NCBI RefSeq assembly: GCF_023015885.1
Contig: NZ_JALKBE010000004.1
Coordinates: 62,001-126,000 of the forward strand
Length of the DNA stretch: 64,000 nt
From: Aliiroseovarius sp. S1123
GTDB lineage: Bacteria > Pseudomonadota > Alphaproteobacteria > Rhodobacterales > Rhodobacteraceae
Direction: 5' to 3'
The position numbers and the translations under genes were made by a program. How positions within the stretch are numbered: the stretch's first letter is position 1; every line of letters starts with the position of its first letter. Under the pieces are notes generated by a model that made no database searches, had not been told where the DNA came from, and saw nothing but the letters and a program-made list of their open reading frames with translations. This document shows, one piece after another, positions 34,541 to 43,400 of the stretch.

Positions 34541-35368
34541 ATGTCCTTCAACATCGCAGGCAAGACCGCCATCATCACCGGTGCCGCCAACGGTATCGGC
34601 CTGTCCATCGCCCGCCATTTTGCCGATCACGGCGCCAATGTTGTGTGCGCTGATATGGACGAGGCTGGACTTTTGGACGAATGGGGCCCGAACCCCGACG
34701 AGAACAGCGACGAGGCCGGAAGCACCCGCATTTTCGCAGGCGACCTACGCGAGAAACTGACCATCGCCAACCTGCTGTCGGCCACGATCGATGCGTTCGA
34801 GCGGGTGGACATTCTGATCAACGCCTCGCGTCAGGTGACGCTGGCGGACCCTTTAGACGTGGATGACAAATCCGTCGCGTCTTTGCTGGATCAGAACCTG
34901 ATGACCAGCCTGCGCCTTAGCCAACTGGTGGCCAAGCGCATGATCCTGCAAGGCCAGGAGCTGGACGAGGACGACACCGAAACCCCGCTGGGGGCCATCG
35001 TGAACCTGTCCTCGATCGCGTCGACCCGCACGCAACCAGGGTTGATGGCCTATTCGATCGCCTCGGCGGCGGTGGATCAGATGACCCGGTCCTTGGCCGT
35101 GGCGCTTGCCCCCAACCGCATCCGCGTGAACGCCGTGTCATTTGGATCGTTGATGAGCGCAAGCCTGCGCAACACCATCCGCGCAAACCCCGAGACCCGC
35201 GGAGACATCATCGGGGGCACGCCTCTTGGGCGGATCGCCTCGGCGTCGGAAATCGCAAACGCTGTACAGTTCTTGGCCTCGGAAGGGTCAAGCTTTATGA
35301 CCGGCCATATTTTGCAGGTCGATGGCGGGCGCAGCCTGTTGGACGTGGTGGGCAACCCGGCGCACTAA
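34541..35368 (+). CDS. Atypical short-chain dehydrogenase (catalytic Lys missing)
   Basis: A 275-residue SDR fold. The cofactor loop GAANGIG is at 16-22 and an Asp (ADMDE) at the end of strand 2 suggests NAD(H). The catalytic Ser is in NLSSIAST and the Tyr in MAYSIAS, but the expected YxxxK is Y-S-I-A-S, so the Lys is replaced by Ser. The C-terminal HILQVDGGRSLLD is normal. It may be inactive as a dehydrogenase, or use a different proton relay. It lies 46 bp after the methyltransferase and 93 bp before hemF. Confidence 0.85.
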   Translation: MSFNIAGKTAIITGAANGIGLSIARHFADHGANVVCADMDEAGLLDEWGPNPDENSDEAGSTRIFAGDLREKLTIANLLSATIDAFERVDILINASRQVTLADPLDVDDKSVASLLDQNLMTSLRLSQLVAKRMILQGQELDEDDTETPLGAIVNLSSIASTRTQPGLMAYSIASAAVDQMTRSLAVALAPNRIRVNAVSFGSLMSASLRNTIRANPETRGDIIGGTPLGRIASASEIANAVQFLASEGSSFMTGHILQVDGGRSLLDVVGNPAH

Positions 35369-35461
35369 CGACGCGACCCACGCGACATCCTGCCTTTTGC
35401 CAAACCCGCCCAGCTTTGATAGCTGATCGGAAAGCCGTAATCTTTGACACCCGGAGCCCCA

Positions 35462-36352
35462 ATGACCGACCAGATGACCGATCAAAAAGCACGCGCCAGC
35501 CAGTGGTTCCACGAGCTGCGCGACCAGATCGTAGCCGCCTTCGAAGCCCTCGAAGACAGCCAGACGAACGGCCCCCTGTCAGATCAACCTGCCGGACGCT
35601 TCGAGGTCACGAAAACCACCCGCCAGTCGGATGACGAATCAGATGCCGGGGGCGGCTTGATGAGCGTCATGCGCGGCGGGCGCGTGTTTGAAAAAGTGGG
35701 CGTCAACATCTCGACCGTTTACGGCACGCTGGGCAAACCCGCCCAGCAGGCAATGGCGGCGCGTGGTGTCCCGGGGATCGAAGATGATCCGCGTTTCTGG
35801 GCCTCGGGCATTTCGCTGGTGGCGCATATGCAGAACCCGCACTGCCCGGCGGTACACATGAACACCCGCATGTTCTGGACCCCCGGCGCGTGGTGGTTCG
35901 GCGGTGGCTCGGACCTGAACCCCTGCATTGAGTATGACGAGGACACCGCGCATTTCCACAACGTTCAGAAAGAGCATCTGGATCCCCATGATCCCACGCT
36001 CTACGGCAAGCTGAAGGAATGGGCGGACGAGTATTTCTTTGTCCCGCACCGTGGCCGCGCGCGTGGTGTTGGCGGGATTTTCATGGATGACCGTAACACC
36101 GGAGATTGGGAGGTCGACTTCGCCCTGACCCAAGACATCGGCCGCGCCTTTCTGCCCGCGTTCCTGCCGGTGACAGAAAAACGTCGCAACACACCGTGGG
36201 ACGAGGCCGACAAGGACACGCAGCTGGTGCATCGCGGGCTCTATGCCGAATACAACTTGGTTTATGACCGAGGCACCAAGTTTGGCTTGGCCACCGGGCA
36301 TGACGCCAATGCGGTTCTGATGAGCTTGCCGCCGATGGCCAAGTGGGTTTAA
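35462..36352 (+). CDS. hemF: Oxygen-dependent coproporphyrinogen III oxidase
   Basis: A 296-residue enzyme with the HemF hallmarks: GGGLMSVMRGG-type region, the HMNTRMFW segment, WWFGGGSDLNP, the C-terminal GRARGVGGIFMDD and YAEYNLVYDRGTKFGL. It uses O2 to decarboxylate two propionates of coproporphyrinogen. ATG 35462 is chosen, six codons inside a longer frame. hemC and hemE lie 2 and 3 kb away, making a loose heme cluster. A palindromic repeat follows the stop. Confidence 0.96.
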   Translation: MTDQMTDQKARASQWFHELRDQIVAAFEALEDSQTNGPLSDQPAGRFEVTKTTRQSDDESDAGGGLMSVMRGGRVFEKVGVNISTVYGTLGKPAQQAMAARGVPGIEDDPRFWASGISLVAHMQNPHCPAVHMNTRMFWTPGAWWFGGGSDLNPCIEYDEDTAHFHNVQKEHLDPHDPTLYGKLKEWADEYFFVPHRGRARGVGGIFMDDRNTGDWEVDFALTQDIGRAFLPAFLPVTEKRRNTPWDEADKDTQLVHRGLYAEYNLVYDRGTKFGLATGHDANAVLMSLPPMAKWV

Positions 36353-36358
36353 CGGCGT

Positions 36359-36439
36359 CGGTGGCAAGCTACCGCGAGCCTGAGGGGCTTTGCCCCTCGC
36401 CCTAGCGGGCTCACCCCAGGATATTTGTGGCAAGAAAAT
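36359..36439 (+). repeat. Dispersed palindromic repeat, copy 4
   Basis: GAGGGGC-TTT-GCCCCTC hairpin, then CCCTAGCGGG, CTCACCCCAGGATATTTG and GGCAAGAAAATGCG. Nearly identical over its last 50 bases to the copy at 40382. It lies between hemF and the MarR gene. Confidence 0.75.
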
Positions 36440-36511
36440 GCGCAAATGGGCTTTGGCTTGCCTTGGCGCACGTGTCGGGGCAATCTGTGGAAAAACCCGA
36501 AAGGCTCAGGC

Positions 36512-36961
36512 GTGACCAGCTTTAAACTTGACGATTTTCTACCGTATCAGCTTGCTGTTCTGTCCAGCCGTGTCAGCGCGGAGTTTGCCAAACACTACCG
36601 CGAGGCCTATGGGATTTCGGTGTCCGAATGGCGGGTCGTGGCGCATCTGAGCCAAGCCGACAGCGTTAGCGTGCGCGAGATCCACAAGCGGGTGGACATG
36701 GACAAGCCCAAGGTTAGCCGGGCGGCGTCTCGGCTTGAGGCAGCGGGCTATGTCACCAAGACCATCAACCCCACGGACCGCCGTCTGGTCGAGCTGAGCC
36801 TGACGGACAAGGGGCGCGCGATGATCGAGGCCTTGGCCCCCATTGCCGACGATTATGAGGCGCAGCTGTCGACGCTTTTGGGTGCGGAAGATGCCAGTTT
36901 TCGCGAGGCACTGACCGGTCTGCTGCACAGACTGGACCCCGGCACCACCGTCGAAAGCTGA
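36512..36961 (+). CDS. MarR family transcriptional regulator
   Basis: A 149-residue winged-helix regulator starting at GTG 36512 (preceded by AAAGG). FLPYQLAVLSSRVSAEFAKHY starts the dimerisation helix; the recognition region is VREIHKRVDMDKPKVSRAAS, and the wing has TINPTDRRLVELSLTDKGR. MarR proteins sense small phenolics or stress. It is 86 bp upstream of a thiolase gene on the same strand, which it may control. Confidence 0.88.
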   Translation: MTSFKLDDFLPYQLAVLSSRVSAEFAKHYREAYGISVSEWRVVAHLSQADSVSVREIHKRVDMDKPKVSRAASRLEAAGYVTKTINPTDRRLVELSLTDKGRAMIEALAPIADDYEAQLSTLLGAEDASFREALTGLLHRLDPGTTVES

Positions 36962-37047
36962 TCTCGCTCCCTCTGACGGAGCGTTACACAAGACAGGCCT
37001 TCTGCTTTGCGGCACAGTGCTGCCAACCTAAAACAGGAGATCCAGAC

Positions 37048-38223
37048 ATGTCCGATATCGTCATCCTCGACGGCGTGCGCACCGCGATTGGTGGATTTGG
37101 CGGCAGCCTTGCCCAAACCCCGCCCAGCGCGCTTGGCGCCACCGTCACCCGCGAGGCAATGGCCCGCGCCGGTATTTCCCCGGAACAGATCGGACATGTA
37201 GTGTTCGGTCACGTGATCAACACCGAACCGCGCGACATGTACCTGTCGCGTGTCGCAATGATAGAGGCCGGCATCCCCGACACCACCCCCGCGATGAACG
37301 TGAACCGCCTGTGCGGCTCGGGCCTGCAGGCGATTGTTTCGGCCACCCAGAACCTGATGCAGGGCGACGCTGATTTCGCCGTGGCAGGCGGGGCAGAGAA
37401 CATGAGCCGCTCGCCCTATATCCTGCCGCAGGCACGCTGGGGTCAGAAGATGGGTGACACGGGTGCGCAGGATATGATGCTGGGCGCACTGAATTGCCCG
37501 TTTGGCACCGGCCACATGGGCATCACCGCTGAAAACGTCGCATCTGAACACAGCGTGACCCGCGAGGATCAAGATGCGTTCGCTCTGGAAAGCCAGCGCC
37601 GCGCCGCTGCTGCGATCGAGGCCGGGTATTTCGACAGCCAGATCGTGCCCGTTGACGTGAAGAAGCGCCGCGAAACGGTCGCCTTCGCCCGCGACGAGCA
37701 TCCCAAGCCGACGACCGCCGAAGCGCTCGCCGGGCTGCGGCCCGCGTTCCAGAAAGATGGCAGCGTCACGGCAGGCAATGCGTCAGGCATCAATGATGGT
37801 GCGGCGGCGCTGGTTCTGGCCCGCGCAGATGCCGCCGAAGCGGCAGGCCTGAAACCCAAAGCGCGCATCATCGGCTATGGCCACGCAGGCGTACGGCCCG
37901 AGGTCATGGGCATCGGCCCTGTCCCGGCGGTCGAGAACCTGCTGGCGCGCACCGGGCTGTCGGTCGGCGATTTCGACGTGATCGAATCGAACGAGGCCTT
38001 CGCCTCTCAGGCCATTGCGGTGAACAAAGGGCTGGGTCTGGACACGGCCAAGGTGAACCCGAACGGCGGCGCGATTGCGCTTGGTCACCCGGTCGGCGCG
38101 ACGGGCGCGATTATCACCGTGAAAGCGCTTTATGAATTGGAGCGCATCGGTGGCTCGAAGGCGCTGATCACCATGTGCATCGGCGGCGGTCAGGGGATCG
38201 CACTGGCCATCGAGCGCCTGTAA
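37048..38223 (+). CDS. Acetyl-CoA C-acyltransferase (thiolase, BktB/PhaA type)
   Basis: A 391-residue thiolase, with nucleophilic Cys89 in NRLCGSGLQ, the QDAFALESQRR segment, GGAIALGHPVGATGA with the catalytic His, and CIGGGQGIALAIE with the second Cys. It is the second thiolase in this window after phaA. Possible roles are beta-ketothiolase for C4/C5 substrates or fatty-acid oxidation; it is not next to a fadB-like gene. A MarR gene precedes it and a strong terminator follows. Confidence 0.9.
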   Translation: MSDIVILDGVRTAIGGFGGSLAQTPPSALGATVTREAMARAGISPEQIGHVVFGHVINTEPRDMYLSRVAMIEAGIPDTTPAMNVNRLCGSGLQAIVSATQNLMQGDADFAVAGGAENMSRSPYILPQARWGQKMGDTGAQDMMLGALNCPFGTGHMGITAENVASEHSVTREDQDAFALESQRRAAAAIEAGYFDSQIVPVDVKKRRETVAFARDEHPKPTTAEALAGLRPAFQKDGSVTAGNASGINDGAAALVLARADAAEAAGLKPKARIIGYGHAGVRPEVMGIGPVPAVENLLARTGLSVGDFDVIESNEAFASQAIAVNKGLGLDTAKVNPNGGAIALGHPVGATGAIITVKALYELERIGGSKALITMCIGGGQGIALAIERL

Positions 38224-38241
38224 GCACGCGTCAAAAAGAAG

Positions 38242-38271
38242 AAAGGCCCAGCTGCTTTGCCGGGCCTTTTC
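38242..38271 (+). terminator. Bidirectional terminator between the thiolase and hemC
   Basis: AAAGGCCC and GGGCCTTT around a 12-base loop, with TTTTCTTA on one side and A-rich AAAAAGAAG on the other, so it can serve both convergent genes. It ends at the hemC stop codon. Confidence 0.85.
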
Positions 38272-39228
38272 TTATTTCCAATCGAAGAAGTCGTCGTCCA
38301 CTTGCGACAGGAGCGTCTTCGCAAGCCTGCGTCCCAACTCCGGCCCATCTGCAATCGGGCCCGAGACCTGATCAGCCACGCTTTCCGATCCATCCGTTCG
38401 CAGGATCTCGCCCTTCAGGGTCAGGGTGTCGCCGTTCAACGTCGCAAGCCCTGCAATCGGGGTTTCACACGATCCATCCAGCGCGCCAAGGAAGGCACGT
38501 TCGGCGGCCAGACGCTGGCCGGTTTCCAGATCATGGATTGCATCCAGCATGTCTTTGGCGCGGGCATCATCGGCGCGGCGTTCGATGCCGATGGCGCCTT
38601 GGGCGACGGCATTCAGCATATCAGTCGTCTCGATCGCCGTGGCGGGGACGTCGTCCATCCCCAGACGGTTCAGGCCTGCCATGGCAAGAAAGGTTGCTTC
38701 GGCCACATTGTCACCCAGCTTTTTCAGGCGAGTTTGAACATTGCCGCGAAACTCGACCACGCTCAGGTCGGGACGGCGGTTCAAAAGCTGCGATTTGCGG
38801 CGCAGGGACGAGGTGCCGACGACGGCGCCCTCCGGCAGCTCTGCAATCGATTTGTACTTGATCGAGACGAACGCATCGCGCGTGTCTTCACGCGGCAAAT
38901 AGCACTCCAGCACCAGCCCGTCAGGCTGCTCCACCGGCATGTCCTTCATCGAGTGCACGGCAATGTCGATGCGGCCATCCAGCATCGCCTCTTCGATTTC
39001 TTTGGTGAACAGGCCCTTATTGCCGATCTCTTTCAGCGGGCGATCCGCGTCGATCATCGAGCGGTTATCGCCGGTGGTATGAATCACCTCGATCTTAAAC
39101 GCCTGTTCCGGCAGATCAAACGCAGCCATCAGGCGGCGGCGCGTTTCATAGGCCTGCGCCAGCGCCAAGGGGCTGCCACGGGTGCCGATGTTCAGGGGGG
39201 CGTCGGGGGTCGGAAGCGTGTAAGTCAT
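38272..39228 (-). CDS. hemC: Hydroxymethylbilane synthase (porphobilinogen deaminase)
   Basis: A 318-residue enzyme: NIGTRGSPLALAQAYE at the start, HSMKDMP, TSSLRRKSQL with basic substrate-binding residues, RGNVQTRL, and the dipyrromethane cofactor Cys in GSCETPIAG at about 243. It polymerises four porphobilinogen units. ATG 39228 begins MTYTLPTPDAP; the longer upstream frame overlaps the hemE promoter region. It is divergent from hemE with 115 bp between them. Confidence 0.95.
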   Translation of the reverse strand: MTYTLPTPDAPLNIGTRGSPLALAQAYETRRRLMAAFDLPEQAFKIEVIHTTGDNRSMIDADRPLKEIGNKGLFTKEIEEAMLDGRIDIAVHSMKDMPVEQPDGLVLECYLPREDTRDAFVSIKYKSIAELPEGAVVGTSSLRRKSQLLNRRPDLSVVEFRGNVQTRLKKLGDNVAEATFLAMAGLNRLGMDDVPATAIETTDMLNAVAQGAIGIERRADDARAKDMLDAIHDLETGQRLAAERAFLGALDGSCETPIAGLATLNGDTLTLKGEILRTDGSESVADQVSGPIADGPELGRRLAKTLLSQVDDDFFDWK

Positions 39229-39343
39229 GGCGGTTGGTTTACGCGCGAAGCCCCCCTCTGTCCATGCCTGCGACACACCCGGCGCTTGACATCTTGCCGC
39301 TGCTTTGGGACGAGGCTTGGACCCGAACAGGAAAGGCCACCTT

Positions 39344-40381
39344 ATGACCCAGCAAAAGACCATTCTGCGCGCACTTGCAGGCGAGACCCTTCCGACCCCT
39401 CCGATTTGGATGATGCGTCAAGCTGGGCGTTACCTGCCCGAGTATCGTGCGACGCGCGCCGAGGCTGGGGACTTTCTGAAGCTGTGCTATAACTCGGAAC
39501 TGGCCGCCGAGGTCACGCTGCAGCCCATCCGCCGTTACGGCTTTGACGCGGCGATCCTGTTTGCCGACATCCTGCTTCTGCCACAAGCGCTAGGGGCTGA
39601 TCTGTGGTTTGTCACTGGGGAAGGCCCGCGCCTGTCGACGATCACAAGCCAAGCTGACTTCGACAAACTGTCGGGCAAGGATGACATCCACGAGACGCTG
39701 AACCCGATCTATGAAACCGTCCGCATTCTGCGTCGCGAATTGCCGGAAGAGACCACTCTGATTGGGTTCGCCGGGATGCCGTGGACCGTGGCGACCTATA
39801 TGATCGCCGGTCAGGGCACCAAGGATCAGGGTCCCGCACACGCGCTGAAGGCTGAGAACCGCCCGCTGTTTGAAGCCGTGATGGATCGTCTGACCGAAGG
39901 CACCATTGAATATCTGTCCAAACAGATCGAGGCCGGTGCCGAAGTGGTGAAGCTGTTTGACAGCTGGGCGGGATCGTTGAAGGGCGAAGATTTTCAGAAA
40001 TACGCGGTCGAACCCGCCCGCGTGATCACGTCCGAGCTGAAAAAACGTCACCCCGGCATTCCCATCATCGGCTTCCCACGCGAAGCAGGCGAGGGCTATA
40101 TCGGCTTTGCCAAGGCGACCGGCGTGGATTGTGTGGCGCTGGACAACTCGGTCAGCCCGGAATGGGCCGCGGCCAATGTGCAGGTCGATGGCTGCGTGCA
40201 GGGCAACCTGAAGTCCAGCCACATGGTCACCGGCGGCCAGGCCTTGGTCGACGAGACCCGCGCCATTGTTGAGGCGTTCAAGAACGGCCCGCATATTTTC
40301 AACCTTGGCCACGGGATCACCCCGGACGCCGATCCAGAAAATGTGCAGCTGATGATTGATACCGTGCGCAACGGCGGCTGA
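39344..40381 (+). CDS. hemE: Uroporphyrinogen decarboxylase
   Basis: A 345-residue TIM-barrel enzyme with the signature [17 protein letters not shown] at about 18-34, [26 protein letters not shown] with the second motif, and a C-terminal FNLGHGI. It decarboxylates the four acetates of uroporphyrinogen III. AGGAAAGG precedes ATG 39344. A palindromic repeat immediately follows the stop. Confidence 0.96.
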   Translation: MTQQKTILRALAGETLPTPPIWMMRQAGRYLPEYRATRAEAGDFLKLCYNSELAAEVTLQPIRRYGFDAAILFADILLLPQALGADLWFVTGEGPRLSTITSQADFDKLSGKDDIHETLNPIYETVRILRRELPEETTLIGFAGMPWTVATYMIAGQGTKDQGPAHALKAENRPLFEAVMDRLTEGTIEYLSKQIEAGAEVVKLFDSWAGSLKGEDFQKYAVEPARVITSELKKRHPGIPIIGFPREAGEGYIGFAKATGVDCVALDNSVSPEWAAANVQVDGCVQGNLKSSHMVTGGQALVDETRAIVEAFKNGPHIFNLGHGITPDADPENVQLMIDTVRNGG

Positions 40382-40441
40382 GGGGCGTTGCCCCTCGCCC
40401 TGACGGGCTCACCCCAGGATATTTGAGGCAAGAAAATGCGG
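40382..40441 (+). repeat. Dispersed palindromic repeat, copy 5
   Basis: AGGGGCGTTGCCCCT hairpin, then CGCCCTGACGGGCTCACCCC and AGGATATTTGAGGCAAGAAAATGCG. It starts at the hemE stop and matches copy 4 closely. Confidence 0.75.
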
Positions 40442-40498
40442 GCTTGCCAAAGGCAGATCCCCCGTGTCTTCTGCGCGGGTTGAGAATGGGAGGTCCGC

Positions 40499-41686
40499 AT
40501 GCGGGTTGGTATCATCACATTGATCGTGGCTTACGTCCTAAGCCAATTTTATCGCGCCTTTCTGGCGGTGATGACCCCTGCGCTGAAGGCAGATCTTGGC
40601 GCCACGCCCGAGGATCTGGCGCAAGCGTCGGGCGCGTGGTTCTTGGTCTTTGCCTTGATGCAGATCCCGGTGGGCTGGGCCTTGGACAACATCGGTCCGC
40701 GCAAAGTGGCCGCCGGATTGCTGGCGCTTGGCGGGGCCGGAGGGGCTGCGATGTTCGCCATGGCCTCAAGCCCGGATCATATCCTTTATGCGATGGTGCT
40801 GATCGGAATCGGGTGCTCTCCGGTGTTGATGGCCAGCTATTTCATCTTTGCGCGGCTCTATTCCCCCGCCGTTTTCGGCACGTTGGCCGGGATGGTGATC
40901 GGCTTTGGATCGTTGGGAAATATCGCGGGCGCCCTGCCCTTGGCGCTGGCGGTCGAACAGTTTGGCTGGCGCGCCTGCCTGTGGGCTTTGGCGGCTGTGA
41001 CGCTGGTGGTGGCCGCGCTGATCATGGTGACGGTCGACAATCCGCCAAAGGTCGAGGTCGAGGAAGGGCAATCGAAGGGGTCCGTTCTGGACCTGCTGAA
41101 AATGCCCGCGCTGTGGGCGCTGTTCCCGCTGATGTTCGTGCAATACGCCCCCGCTGCGGGCCTACGCGGCAGTTGGGCGGGACCGTTTCTGCGTGACGTG
41201 CACGGGTTAGACACGACCGGGATCGGCTGGGCCACCATGGCGATTGCACTGGCGATGGTTATCGGCAGCTTTGCCTATGGCCCGATGGACCGCATCTTTG
41301 GCACCCGCAAATGGGTAATTTTCACCGGCAATATGCTGGCCGTGGCAATGGTCTTTGTGCTTTGGGCCGCACCCGAGGCCGGAGTCTGGCGCATTGCCCT
41401 GACCATGGCCGCCATTGGCCTTTTCGGCGCAAGCTTCCCGCTTTTGATGGCGCATGGACGCAGCTTCTATCCGCCCCACCTTGTGGGACGGGGCGTGACG
41501 CTGATGAATATGTTCGGGATTGGCGGCGTGGGTGTGTTCCAATACGCCTCGGCCAGCGTGTATCGCTCGGCCCAGGGTCCGGATGTGGCGGTCACGGCCC
41601 CCTATCAGGCCGTGTTCCTGTTCTTTGCTGTGCCGGGTCTAATCGGCTGCCTGCTGTATCTGTTCAGTCAGGACCGCACGGATTAA
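40499..41686 (+). CDS. Major facilitator superfamily transporter
   Basis: A 395-residue protein with about 12 hydrophobic helices and the MFS loop motifs PVGWALDNIGPRKV (between helices 2 and 3) and YGPMDRIFGTRK in the second half. It begins MRVGIITLIVAYVLSQFYRA. The family resembles nitrate/nitrite and organic-anion exporters of NarK type, but substrate cannot be assigned. It follows hemE by 117 bp and its end faces the helicase gene. Confidence 0.85.
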   Translation: MRVGIITLIVAYVLSQFYRAFLAVMTPALKADLGATPEDLAQASGAWFLVFALMQIPVGWALDNIGPRKVAAGLLALGGAGGAAMFAMASSPDHILYAMVLIGIGCSPVLMASYFIFARLYSPAVFGTLAGMVIGFGSLGNIAGALPLALAVEQFGWRACLWALAAVTLVVAALIMVTVDNPPKVEVEEGQSKGSVLDLLKMPALWALFPLMFVQYAPAAGLRGSWAGPFLRDVHGLDTTGIGWATMAIALAMVIGSFAYGPMDRIFGTRKWVIFTGNMLAVAMVFVLWAAPEAGVWRIALTMAAIGLFGASFPLLMAHGRSFYPPHLVGRGVTLMNMFGIGGVGVFQYASASVYRSAQGPDVAVTAPYQAVFLFFAVPGLIGCLLYLFSQDRTD

Positions 41687-41731
41687 AGAGTTTCGCGACA
41701 AACTTGTGCCCCAAGTTTATTCGGACACGCT

Positions 41732-43045
41732 TTAGGCGGACTTGCGGGGTTTGCGGCGACGCTGCTTCGATGCGCCACCGGGGTTGCCGGCAGGTTTCTG
41801 CCCCTGTGCACCGCGCGGCCTGCGTCCGCCGCCCGCTCCTGCGCCAGCGCCTCCGCCGCGACGGCCACCGCCACCGCCGCCACCTTGGCCGCGCTGAGGG
41901 CGTTTTTCCTCGGCCGGGCGTTTGCCGCCCAGCACCGGGATCTCGATCTTCATGACCTTTTCGATGTCACGCAGCAGGCCCAGTTCGACACCCGACACGA
42001 AGGAGATCGCGTCCCCATCAGCACCGGCACGCGCCGTGCGGCCGATGCGGTGGACATAGTTGTCGGCGACCTCGGGCAGGTCAAAGTTATAGACATGGCT
42101 GACGCCGGGAATGTCGATGCCACGTGCGGCGACATCGGTGGCCACCAGAATACGTGCCTCGCCCGCGCGGAACGCGGCAAGGGCGCGGTCACGCTGGCCT
42201 TGGCTTTTGTTGCCGTGGATTGAGACAGCCTTGAAGCCTTCATGTACCAGATGCTTCATCAGCTTCTCGGCACCATGCTTGGTGCGCGAGAAAACGAGCG
42301 ACAGCGCCTGATCGTCATGGCGCAGAAGGTCGATCAATCTGTTGATCTTCGCATTGCGATCGGGGCAGAAGTATAGGCCCTGTGTCACCTTGTCCGCGGC
42401 TTTGCCCGGAGGTGAAACCTGCACGCGGGCCGGGTCTTTCAGGTAGGCTTGTGACAGCTCTGCCATCAGTTTGGGCATGGTCGCGGAAAACAGCATGGTC
42501 TGGCGCGGCTCGCCCAGCGCCGGGGCAATTTTGCGCAATGCATGAATGAACCCCATGTCGAGCATCTGGTCGGCCTCGTCCAAAACAAGGAAGGTTGCCG
42601 TATCCAAGCGGATCGAGCCGCGGTCCATCAGGTCGATCAGTCGACCCGGCGTGGCGACAAGAATGTCGATCCCGTTCGCCAACATGCTGATCTGTTTGTT
42701 GATCGATACGCCTCCGACCACGGTACGTACTTTCAGGTGAGTGCCCTGCACATAAAGGCGCAGGTTGTCGGCGATCTGGTTCACTAGCTCGCGCGTTGGC
42801 GCCAGCACCAGTGCTTTCACCGATTTCGGCTGACGTTTGTCATGGTTGCTTAGCAGCTGGTGGATCAGCGGCAGGCCAAACGCAGCGGTCTTGCCGGTGC
42901 CGGTTTGGGCCAGGCCCATTACGTCACGGCCTTCCAGCACCAAGGGAATGGCCTGAACTTGAATGGGGGTGGGGGTCTCGTAACCAGCTTCTGTTACGGC
43001 CGAGACCAGTTTCGGGTCCAGCCCGAGATCTGCAAATTTTGTCAT
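41732..43045 (-). CDS. rhlE: DEAD-box RNA helicase (RhlE-like)
   Basis: A 437-residue helicase with the full motif set: PTPIQVQAIP (Q), AQTGTGKT (I), PTRELV (Ia), DEAD in VLDEADQMLD (II), SATMP (III) and HRIGRTAR (VI). The C-terminal 70 residues are a Gly/Arg-rich, basic tail (GGGGGGRRGGG and RRRKPRK) that binds RNA. RhlE-type helicases remodel ribosomal precursors and mRNA in the cold. The 355-bp gap upstream may include a long 5' leader. Confidence 0.93.
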   Translation of the reverse strand: MTKFADLGLDPKLVSAVTEAGYETPTPIQVQAIPLVLEGRDVMGLAQTGTGKTAAFGLPLIHQLLSNHDKRQPKSVKALVLAPTRELVNQIADNLRLYVQGTHLKVRTVVGGVSINKQISMLANGIDILVATPGRLIDLMDRGSIRLDTATFLVLDEADQMLDMGFIHALRKIAPALGEPRQTMLFSATMPKLMAELSQAYLKDPARVQVSPPGKAADKVTQGLYFCPDRNAKINRLIDLLRHDDQALSLVFSRTKHGAEKLMKHLVHEGFKAVSIHGNKSQGQRDRALAAFRAGEARILVATDVAARGIDIPGVSHVYNFDLPEVADNYVHRIGRTARAGADGDAISFVSGVELGLLRDIEKVMKIEIPVLGGKRPAEEKRPQRGQGGGGGGGRRGGGAGAGAGGGRRPRGAQGQKPAGNPGGASKQRRRKPRKSA

Positions 43046-43400
43046 CTTCGTCTTTCTGGCACACGCGATGGTGCACCGCTGTCACGCGGGTGGGGCTGTT
43101 GCGCCCGTCGCTTAGGTTTGCAGCAAATGCTCGCGCGCGGGCCGAATGCCCATGCGCCGATTTGGCCGCTAGAACCCCGCGTGATTTGGGAACTTGTGGA
43201 AAAGACTGTCTGCCTCACATCTGGGGCGGGTCGCTCACGCGTCGACCGGACAGTTACCCCGCGTATCACAGCCAAAAGCACACAAGTCAACGGAAATGAT
43301 GCCGCTGCATTGGGAAAAGCCTTTTCTGCAAGGCAGAATTGCTCTAAGGAACCCTCCGTCTTTGGGTGGTTCAAAGACAGATTCATTATAGGAGGCCGTA
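43046..43400 (+). other. 355-bp intergenic region with one palindrome, no gene recognised
   Basis: Divergent region between the helicase and asd. It contains TTCTGC-AAG-GCAGAA at 43324-43338, which includes CTGC-N3-GCAG as seen before phaA, 62 bp upstream of the asd start, and an AGGAGG ribosome-binding site for asd at 43391-43396. A long helicase leader is likely. Open frames here lack good starts. Confidence 0.45.
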
